Assembly (NCBI GenBank): GCA_947650365.1
Contig: OX393549.1
Location: 27,681,209-27,745,208 of the forward strand
DNA: 64,000 bases
Direction of reading: 5' to 3'
Source of the DNA: Chamaelirium japonicum
Lineage: Eukaryota > Streptophyta > Magnoliopsida > Liliales > Melanthiaceae
Shown here: in pieces, positions 54,927 through 64,000 of the stretch
How the letters are laid out: each line of letters starts with the position of its first letter
Position numbering within the stretch: position 1 is the stretch's first letter
Notes under the pieces: generated by a model
What the model saw: the letters and a program-made list of their open reading frames with translations, nothing else
Database searches by the model: none
What the model was told of the DNA's origin: nothing
Made by a program: the position numbers and the translations under genes

Positions 54927-57879
54927 GAATTCTTTCACACGATCCATTCTAATTCATTCGTACGATCCATTCTAATTCATTCATACGATCCATTCTAATT
55001 CATTCGTACGATCCATTCTAATTCATTCGTATATTCCATTGTAAGATCCTACGAATGAATTAGAATGGATCGTACGAATGAATTAGAATGGATTGTACGA
55101 ATGAATTAGAATGGATCGTGCGAATGAATTAGAATGGATACATTCGTGCGAATGAATTAGAATGGATCGGACGAATGAATTAGAATGGATCATATGAATG
55201 AATTAGAATGGATCAAATGAATGAATTAGAATGGTTACATTCATGCGAATGAATTAGAATGGATCGTACGAATGGATTAGAATGGATCGTACGAATGAAC
55301 TAAAATGGATACATTCGTGCGAATGAATTAGAATGGATCGTACGAATGAATTAGAATGGATCGTACGAATGAATTAGAATGGATCGTACGAATGAATTAG
55401 AATGGATACATTCGTGCGAATGAATTAGAATGGATCGGACGAATGAATTAGAATGGATCGTATGAATGAATTAGAATGGATCAAATGAATGAATTAGAAT
55501 AGTTACATTCATGCGAATGAATTAAAATGGATCGTACGAATGGATTAGAATGGATCGTACGAATGTATTAGAATGGATACATTCGAGCGAATGAATTAGA
55601 ATGGATCGTACGAATGAATTAGAATGGATCGTACGAATGGATTAGAATGGATCCTACGAATGGATTAGAATGGATACCTTTGTGCAGAATGGATCGTACG
55701 AATGAATTAGAATGGATACATTCGTGCACGATCCATTCTAATTCATTCGCACGAATGTATCCATTCTAATTCATTCGTACGATCCATTCTAATTCATTAA
55801 TATGATCCATTCTAATTCATTCGTACGATCCATTCTAATTCTTTCACACGATCCATTCTAATTCATTCGTAGGATCCATTCTAATTCATTCGTACAATCT
55901 ATTCTATTTCATTCGTACGATCCATTCTTACTCATTCGTATGATCCATTCTAATTCATTCGGACGAATGTATCCATTCTAATTTATTCGTACGATCCATT
56001 CTAATTCATTCATACGATCAATTCTAATTCATTCGTCCGATCCATTCTAATTCATTCGCACGAATGTATCCATTCTAATTCATTCGTACGATCCATTCTA
56101 ATTCATTCGTACGATCCATTCTAATTCATTCGTAAGATCCATTCTAATTCATTCGTACGATCCATTCTAATTCATTCGTACGATCCATTCTAATTCATTC
56201 GCACGAATATATCTATTCTAGTTCATTCATACGATCCATTCTAATTCATTCGTACGATCCATTCTAATTCATTCGCACGATCCATTCTAATTCATTCGAA
56301 TGATCCATTCTAATTCATTCATACGATCCATTCTAATTCATTCGTACGATCCATTCTAATTCATTCGCACAAATGTATCCATTCTAATTCATTCGTACGA
56401 TCCATTCTAATTCATTCGTACGATCCATTCTAATTCATTCGCACGATCTGTTCTTATTCATTCGCACAATCCATTCTAATTCATTCGTACGATCCATTCT
56501 AATTCATTCGCACGAATGTATCCATTCTAGTTCATTCGTACGATCCATTCTAATTAATTCATACGATCCATTCTAATTCATTCGCACGATCCATTCGAAT
56601 TCATTCGTACGATCCATTCTAATTCATTCATATGATCCATTCTAATTCATTCGTACGATCCATTCTAATTCATTCGTCCGATCCATTCTAATTCATTCGC
56701 ACGATCCATTCTTACTCATTGGTATGATCCATTCTAATCCATTCGTATGATCCATTCATACGATCCATTCTTATTCATTCTAATTAGAATGGATACATTC
56801 GTGCGAATAAATTAGAATGGATCATACGAATGAGTAAGAATGGATCATCATTCTAATTCATTCGTTTGATCCATTCTAATTCATTTGTATCCATTCTATT
56901 TCATTCGCACGATCCATTCTAATTCATTCGCGCAATCTATTCTAATTCATTCGTACGATCCATTCTAATTCATTCGTACGATCCATTCTAATTCATTCGC
57001 ACGAATGTATCCATTCTAGTTCATTAGTACGATCCATTCTAATTCATTCATACAATCCATTCTAATTAATTCGCACGAATGTATCCATTCTAATTCATTC
57101 GTACGATCCATTCTAATTCATTCACAAAATCTATTCTAATTCATTCATACGATCCATTCTAATTCATTCGCACGAATGTATCCATTCTAATTCATTCATA
57201 CTATCCATTCTACTTCATTCGTACTATCCGTTCTAATTCACTCATACAATCCATTCTAATTCATTCATACGATCCATTCTAGTTCATTTGCACGAATATA
57301 TCCATTCTAATTCATTCGTACGATCCATTCTAATTCCTTCGTATGATTCATTCTAATTCCTTCGTACGATCCATTGTAATTCCTTCGTACGATCCATTCT
57401 ATTTCATTCGTATGATCCATTCTAATTCCTTCGTACGATCCATTCTAATTCCTTCGTATCCATTCTAATTAATTTATACAATCCATTCTAATTTATTCGC
57501 ACGAATGTATCCATTCTAATTCATTTGCACGATCAATTCTAATTCATTCCTATGATCTATTCTAATTCATTCGTACGATCCATTCTAATTCATTCTAATT
57601 CATTCGTACGATCCATTCTACGATCCATTCTAATTCATTCGTATATTCCATTCTAATTCATTAGCACGATCCATGCTAATGAATTAGAATGGATCGTACG
57701 ATCCAATCTAATTCATTCATACGATCCATTCTTACTCATTCGTATGATCCATTCTAATTCAATCGTACGATCCATTCTAATTCATTCGTACGATCCATTC
57801 TAATTCCTTCGTACGATCCATTCTAATTCATTCGTGTAATCCATTCTATTTCATTCGTACGATCAATTTTAATTCATTA
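54917..57879. repeat. Mosaic, mainly F
   Basis: F runs 54917-55045, R 55046-55726, F 55727-56783, R 56784-56847 and F 56848-57879 apart from the islet at 57679-57700. The R block has two ATCAAATGAATG units about 270 bp apart (55212, 55480) and a shortened form of the TACCTTTGTGCA variant (55677) that lacks CATATGAATTA. CCTTCG variants cluster at 57330-57460. Confidence 0.85.
57681..57714. repeat. One-unit inverted islet, copy 3
   Basis: It is the same islet, flank and mismatch as at 41981 and 44605. All three carry ATCCAATC on the right side, showing descent from one event. Confidence 0.85.
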
Positions 57880-59473
57880 GAATGGATCGTACGAATGAAT
57901 TAGAATGGATCATATTAATGAATTAGAATGGATCGTACGAATGAATTAGAATGGATCGTACGAATGAATTAGAATGGATCTTACGAATGAATTAGAATAG
58001 ATCGTACGAATGATGTAGAATGGATCATACGAATGAGTAAGAATGGATCGTACGAATGAATTAGAATGGATTAGAATGGATTAGAATGGATCGTACGAAT
58101 GAAATAGAATAGATTGTACGAATGAATTAGAATGGATTCGTACGAATGAATTAGTATGGATACATTCGTGCGAATGAATTAAAATGGATCGTACCAATGA
58201 GTAAGAATGGATCGTACGAATGAAATAGAATGGATTGTGCGAATGAATTAGAATGGATCGTACGAATGAATTAGAATGGATCGTGAGAAAGAATTAGAAT
58301 GGATTGTATGAATGAATTAGAATAGATCGTATGAATGAATTAGAATGGATCGTACGAATGAATTAGAATGGATCGTGCGAATGAATTAGAATGGATCGTA
58401 CGAATGAATTAGAATGGATACATTCGTGCGAATGAATTAGAATGGATCGGACGAATAAATTAGAATGGATCGTACGAATGAATTAGAATGGATCAAATGA
58501 ATGAATTAGAATGGTTCGTACGAATGAATGTGAATGCATCGTACTAAAGAATTAGAATGGATATATTCGTGCTAATGAATTAGAATTGATCGAACGAATG
58601 AATTAGCATGGATTGTATGAATGAATTAGAATGGATCGTACGAATGAATTAGAATGGATAGTACGAATGAGTAAGAATGGATCGTACGAATGAAATAGAA
58701 TAGATCGTACGAATGAATTAGAATGGATCATACGAAGGAATTAGAATGGATCGTACGAATGAATTAGAATGGATATATTCGTGCAAATGAATTAGAATGG
58801 ATCGTATGAATGTATTAGAATGGATCGTATGAGTGAATTAGAATGGATCGTACGAATGAATTAGAATCAATCGTATGAATGAATTTGAATGGATACATTC
58901 GTGTGAATGAATTAGAATGGATCGTATGAATGAATTAGAATAGATTTTGTGAATGAATTAGAACTGATCGTACGAATGAATTAGAATGGATACATTCGTG
59001 CGAATGAATTAGAATGGATTGTATGAATGAATTAGAATGGATCCTATGAATGAATTAGAATGGATCGTACGAATGAATTAGAATGTATACATTCGTGCGA
59101 ATGAATTAGAATTGAACGTACGAATGAATTAGAATGGATCGTGCGAATGAATTAGAATGGATCGTACGAATGAATTAGAATGGATACATTCGTGCGAATG
59201 AATTAGAATGGATACATTCGTGCGAAAGAATTAGAATAGATCATATGAATGAATTAGAATGGATCCTATGAATGATTTAGAATGGATCGTGCGAATGAAT
59301 TAGAATGGATCGTACGAATGAATTAGAATGGATCGTGCTAATGAATTAGAATTGATCGAACGAATGAATTAGCATGGATCGTGCTAATGAATTAGAATGG
59401 AACGTACGAATGAATTAGAATGGATCGTGTGAAAGAATTAGAATGGATTGTATGAATGAATTAGAATGAATTC
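57880..59473 (-). repeat. R domain, 1.6 kb
   Basis: A rare run of short spacing, GGATTAGAATGGATTAGAATGG, lies at 58069-58090, where units lost their GTACG part. The right part (59.16-59.47 kb) matches 9.09-9.37 and 33.40-33.67 kb. Confidence 0.85.
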
Positions 59474-61334
59474 GTACGATCCATTCGAATTCATTCGCAC
59501 GATCCATTCTAATTCATTCATACGATCCATTCTAATTCATTCATACAATCCATTCTAATTCTTTCACACGATCCATTCTAATTCATTCGTACAATCTATT
59601 CTATTTCATTCGTACGATCCATTCTTACTCATTCGTATGATCCATTCTAATTCATTCGGACGAATGTATCCATTCTAATTTATTCGTACGATCCATTCTA
59701 ATTCATTCGTACGATCCATTCTAATTCATTCGTACGATCCATTTTTACTCATTCGTATGATCCATTCTAATTCATTCGTACGATCCATTCTAATTCGTTC
59801 GTACGATCCATTCTAATTCATTCGCACAATCTATTCTAATTCATTCGTACGATCCATTCTAATTCATTCGTACAATCGTACGAATGAATTAGAATGGATC
59901 GTACGGAATGAATTAGAATGGATTGTATGAATGAATTAGAATGGATACATTCGTGCGAATGAATTAGAATAGATCATACGAATGAGTAAGAATGCATCGT
60001 ACGAATGAAATAGAATGGATTGTACGAATAAATTAGAATGGATCGTACAAATGAATTAGAATGGATCGTACGAATGAATTAGAATGGATCATACGAATGA
60101 GTAAGAATGGATCGTACAAATGAAATAGAATGGATTGTACGAATGAATTAGAATGGATCGTACGAATGAATTAGAATGGATCGTGTGAAAGAATTAGAAT
60201 ACATTGTATGAATGAATTAGAATGGATCGTATGAATGAATTAGAATGGATCGTCCGAATGAATTCGAATGGATCGCATGATCCATTCGAATAGAATGGAT
60301 CGTATGAATGAATTAGAATGGATCGGGCGAATAAATTAGAATGGATTGTAAGAATGAATTAGAATGGATCGTATGAATGAATTAGAATGGATCGTATGAA
60401 TGAATTAGAATGGATCGTGCGAATGAATTAGAATGGATCGTACGAATGAATTAGAATGGATCGTACGAATGAATTAGAATGGATCATACGAATGAATTAG
60501 AATGGATCGTACGAATGAGTAAGAATGGATCGTACGAATGAAATAGAATGGATTGTACGAATGAATTAGAATGGATACATTCATGCGAATGAATTAAAAT
60601 GGATCGGACGATTGAATTAGAATGGATCGTACGATTCATTCTAATTCATTCGTACGATCCATTCTTATACATTCGTACGATTCATGCTAATTCATTCGCA
60701 CGATCCATTCAAATTCATTCGTACGATCTATTCTTATTCATTCATACGATCCATTCTAATTCATTCGTACAATCCATTCTAATTCATTCATACAATCCAT
60801 TCTAATTCATTCGTATGATCCATTCTAACTCATTCGGTGGATCCATTCTAATTCATTCGTATGATCCATTCTAATTCATTCCCATGATCCATTCTAATTT
60901 ATTCGTACGATCCATTCTATTTCATTCGTACGATCTATTCTAATTCATTCGCACGAATGTAACCATTATAATTCATTCATACGATTCATTCTAATTCATT
61001 CGTATGAGCTATTCTAATTCATTCGTACGATCCATTCTAATTCATTCGTACGATCCATTGTAATTCATTCATACAATCCATTTAGATTCATTCGCACAAA
61101 TGTATCCATTCCAATTCATTCGTACGATCCAGTCTAATTCATTCGTACGATCCATTCTAATTCCTTCGTACGATCCATTCTAATTCATTCATACGATCTA
61201 TTCTAATTCATTCGTACGATCCATTCTAATTCATTCGTACGATCCATTCTAATTCCTTCGTACGATCCATTCTAATTTATTCGTACGATCCATTCTAATT
61301 CATTCGTACAATCTATTCTAATTCATTCGTACGA
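59474..61334. repeat. Inverted pair related to 9.6-11.4 kb, then F
   Basis: F runs 59474-59877, R 59878-60631 and F 60632-61334. The first two blocks copy 33677-34860 (micro-inversion at 60278). The copy then stops and jumps to the F form of the GGTGGATCC segment, so this unit is a recombinant between two known blocks. Confidence 0.82.
60632..61090 (+). repeat. GGTGGATCC-marked segment, F copy 3
   Basis: GATTCATGC is at 60679 and CGGTGGATCC at 60835. The entry junction GATCGTACGATTCATTC is the same as at 29466. It is followed by GAGCTATTC and CCATTGTAATTC as in copy 2. Confidence 0.85.
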
Positions 61335-62482
61335 ATGGATACATTCGTGTGAATGAATTAGAATGGATCGTACGAATGAGTAAGAATTGATCGTACGAAT
61401 AAAATAGAATGGATTGCACGAATGAATTAGAATGGATCGTACGAATGAATTAGAATGGATCGTGTGAAAGAATTAGAATGGATTGTATGAATGAATTAGA
61501 ATGGATCGTACGAATGAATTAGAATGGATCGTACGAAGGAATTAGAATGGATCGTACGAATGAATTAGAATGGATCGTACGAAGGAATTAGAATGGATCA
61601 TACGAATGAAATAGAATGGATCGTACGAATAAATTAGAATGGATACATTCGTCCGAATGAATTAGAATGGATCATACGAATGAGTAAGAATGGATCGTAC
61701 GAATGAAATAGCATAGATCGTATGAGTGATTTAGAATGGATTGTATGAATGAATTAGAATGGATCGTATGAATGAATTAGAATGGATCGTGCGAATGAAT
61801 TCGAATGGACCGTACGAATTCATTCTAATTCATTCATACAATCCATTCTAATTCTTTCACACGATCTATTCTAATTCATTCGTAGGATCCATTCTAATTC
61901 ATTGGTATAATCCATTCTATTTCATTTGTACGATCCATTCTTACTCATTCGTATGATCCATTCTAATTCATTCGTACGATCCATTCTAATTCATTTGTAC
62001 GATCCATTCTAATTTATTCGCACGAATGTATCTATTCTAATTCATTCGTACGATCCATTCTAATTCATTCGCACAATCTATTCTAATTCATTCATACGAT
62101 CCATTCTAATTCATTCGCACAAATGTATCCATTCTAATTCATTCATACGATCCATTCTACTTCATTCGTACTATCCGTTCTAATTCACTCATACGATTCA
62201 TTCTAATTCATTCATACGATCCATTCTAATTCATTCTAATTCATTCATACAATCTATTCTATTTCATTCGTACGATCCATTCTTACTCATTCGTATGACC
62301 CATTCTAATTCATTCGGACGAATGTATCCATTCTAATTTATTCGTACGATCCATTCTAATTCATTCGTACGATCCATTCTTACTCATTCGTACGATCCAT
62401 TCTAATTCCTTCGTACGATCCATTCTAATTCATTCGCACGATCCATTCTAATTCTTTCATATAATCCATTCTAATTCTTTCG
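61335..62482. repeat. R then F block
   Basis: R runs 61335-61815 and F 61816-62482. Entry CATTCGTACGAATGGATAC is shared with 1468, 16346 and 43823; the R-to-F switch CCGTACGAATTC is a variant of the 650-type. The exit TTCTTTCGTGCGAATG at about 62482 was seen once. Confidence 0.82.
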
Positions 62483-64000
62483 TGCGAATGAATTAGAATG
62501 GATACCTTTGTGCATATGAATTAGAATGGATCGTACGAATGAATTAGAATGGATCATATTAATGAATTAGAATGGATCGTACGAATGAATTAGAATGGAT
62601 ACATTCGTGCGAATGAATTAGAATGGATCGTGCGAATCAATTAGACTGGATCGTGCGAATGAATAAGAATAGATCATACGAATGAATTAGAATGGATCGT
62701 ACGAATTAATTAGAATGGATACATTAGTGCGAATGAATTAGAATGGATTGTATGAATGAATTAGAATGGATCGTACGAATGAATTAGAATGGATCATACG
62801 AATTAATTAGAATGGATCATACGAATGAATTAGAATGGATCGTACGAATGAATTAGAATGGATCGTACGAATGAATTAGAATGGATCGTGCGAATGAATT
62901 AGAATGGATCGAACGAATGAATTAGAATGGATACATTTGTGCGAATGAATTAGAATGGATCGTACGAATGAATTAGAATGGATCGTATGAATGAATTAGA
63001 ATGGATCGTACGAACGAATTAGAATGGATCGTGCGAATGAATTAGAATGGATCGTACGAATGAATTAGAATGGATCGTGTGAAAGAATTAGAATGGATCG
63101 TACGAATGAATTAGAATGGATCGTGCGAATGAATTAGAATGGATCGTATGAATGAATTAGAATAGATTTTGTGAATGAATTAGAACTGATCGTACGAATG
63201 AATTAGAATGGATCGTACGAATGAATTAGAATGGATACATTTGTGCGAATGAATTAGAATGGATCGTACGAATGAATTAGAATGGATCATATGAATGAAT
63301 TAGAATGGATACATTTGTGCGAACGAATTAGAATGGATCGTGCGAATCCATTAGACTGGATCGTGCGAATGAATAAGAATGGATCATACGAATGAATTAG
63401 AATGGATCGTACGAATTAATTAGAATGGATACATTCGTGCGAATGAATTAGAATGGATTGTATGAATGAATTAGAATGGATCGTACGAATGAATTAGAAT
63501 GGATCATACGAATTAATTAGAATGGATCAGACGAATGGACTAGAATGGATCGTACGAATGAATTAGAATGGATCGTACGAATGAACTAGAATGGATCGTA
63601 CGAATGAAATAGAATAGATTGTACGAATGAATTAGAATGAATTCGTACGAATGAATTAGAATGGATACATTCGTGCGAATGAATTAGAATGGATACATTC
63701 GTGCGAAAGAATTAGAATAGATCGTATGAATGAATTAGAATGGATCCTATGAATGAATTAGAATGGATCGTGCGAATGAATTAGAATGGATCGTACGAAT
63801 GAATTAGAATGGATCGTGCTAATGAATTAGAATTGATCGAACGAATGAATTGGCATGGATCGTGCTAATGAATTAGAATGGATCGTACGAATGAATTAGA
63901 ATGGATCGTACGAATGGATTAGAATGGATCGTATGAATGGATTAGAATGGATACATTCGAGCGAATGAATTAGAATGGATCATACGGAATGAATTAGAAT
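62483..64000 (-). repeat. R domain to the window edge, with a 710-bp tandem duplication
   Basis: TTAGACTGG at 62641 matches 63351, and TAGAATGGATACATT at 62711 matches 63421, both offset 710. GTGCTAATG near 63817 and GGCATGGATCG follow. The array continues past 64000. Confidence 0.85.

Larger units (their letters stand above)
1..64000. repeat. Satellite array of 23-bp and 28-bp units with frequent orientation switching
   Basis: Every line of the window is built from one unit: CATTC, TAATT, CATTC, GTACG, ATC (23 bp) or its reverse complement. Spacings fit unit arithmetic: successive 28-bp units start at 2089, 2232 and 2329, that is 28 plus 5x23 and 28 plus 3x23. The consensus carries GATC once, CGTACG once and two CpGs, with about 65% pyrimidine on the F strand. 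No unique sequence or mobile element interrupts it, and both window edges are inside the array, so the true length is unknown. Such arrays are known as eukaryotic heterochromatic satellites; the chromosomal location and species are inference only. Confidence 0.98.

Noticed and set aside
60599-60805. 68-codon frame crossing the R-to-F junction at 60631
   Set aside because: It starts in R units and continues in F units; its first dozen residues are the R translation. A frame running through an inversion point is a coincidence of unit phase.
225-62484. Transposon termini or terminal inverted repeats at block borders
   Set aside because: Inverted matches at borders are the satellite units themselves. 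No non-satellite internal sequence, target duplication or transposase frame lies between them.
1-64000. CRISPR array
   Set aside because: Repeats are only 23-28 bp and abut directly. There are no unique spacers, no leader and no cas genes.
1-64000. Human satellite 2 or 3
   Set aside because: CATTC pentamers are shared, but those satellites are dominated by diverged tandem CATTC/GGAAT and lack a regular 23-bp unit with CGTACGATC. Not supported without a search.
1-64000. CENP-B box or heat-shock elements within the unit
   Set aside because: No TTCG..A..CGGG-type motif was seen. GAA and TTC words are present, but at spacings of 4, 6 or 0, not the alternating five-base spacing of a heat-shock element.
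1-64000. A regular super-repeat of about 24 kb (offsets 24,032 and 48,023)
   Set aside because: The 48,023-bp pair (0.4-0.9 and 48.5-48.9 kb) is close to twice 24,032, but no matching copy sits at the expected middle position, and other offsets (10,446, 20,716, 31,164) do not fit one period.
1-64000. Assembly artefact as the sole source of the inversions
   Set aside because: It cannot be excluded without reads, but junction types recur with diverged flanks and mirror forms, which is hard to get from random mis-joins. Kept as a check, not as the main reading.

Overview
The whole 64 kb window is one uninterrupted satellite DNA array. No protein-coding gene, RNA gene, transposon, CRISPR array, telomere repeat or unique sequence was seen. 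The basic unit is 23 bp and reads, in pentamers, CATTC, TAATT, CATTC, GTACG, then ATC. A minority unit is 28 bp: it has one extra pentamer (core GCACGAATGTATC instead of GTACGATC). Dividing the window by unit length gives roughly 2,700 units. Consensus GC is about 35% and one strand is pyrimidine-rich. An array of this size and uniformity points to eukaryotic heterochromatin (pericentromeric, centromeric, subtelomeric or knob-like), presumably from a long-read assembly. The species cannot be named from the sequence. The two CpGs of the unit vary mostly to TG or CA, as expected if the array is cytosine-methylated.

The array is not a simple head-to-tail tandem. Calling the CATTCTAATTCATTCG direction 'F' (+) and its complement GAATGAATTAGAATGG 'R' (-), orientation flips about 85 times, in blocks from about 20 bp to about 3.8 kb. 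F dominates 1-4392, 14068-16346, 18445-20331, 38441-45967 and 48672-51087. R dominates 4393-9640, 20332-22065, 25345-29465, 45968-48671, 51088-54916 and 62485-64000. The rest is a fine mosaic.

The flip points are not random. About two thirds of them fall into some fourteen recurring junction types, each found two to eight times, many centred on the unit's own palindrome CGTACG. Junctions were therefore formed once and then copied within longer duplicated blocks. Several blocks can be traced by constant coordinate offsets: about 4.3 kb at 9.1-13.4 kb matches 33.4-37.5 kb (offset 24,031-24,033 at three anchors), with partial copies near 20.3-22.1, 39.7-41.1 and 59.2-60.6 kb; 25.1-26.1 kb matches 27.7-28.7 kb (offset 2,587); 5.72-6.35 kb matches 26.44-27.07 kb (offset 20,716) and 7.0-7.6 kb (offset 1,304). 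One marked segment occurs three times in F and three times in R with the same internal spacing of 156-157 bp. The picture is of a satellite evolving by unit-level mutation, repeated inversion and block amplification.

Short open reading frames (63-107 codons) are products of the repeat: 23 is not divisible by 3, so reading three units gives a 23-residue period, and these frames end at the TAA of a consensus CTAATTC. They are not annotated as genes. Block limits and junction positions were read by eye and are usually good to about 10-20 bp.
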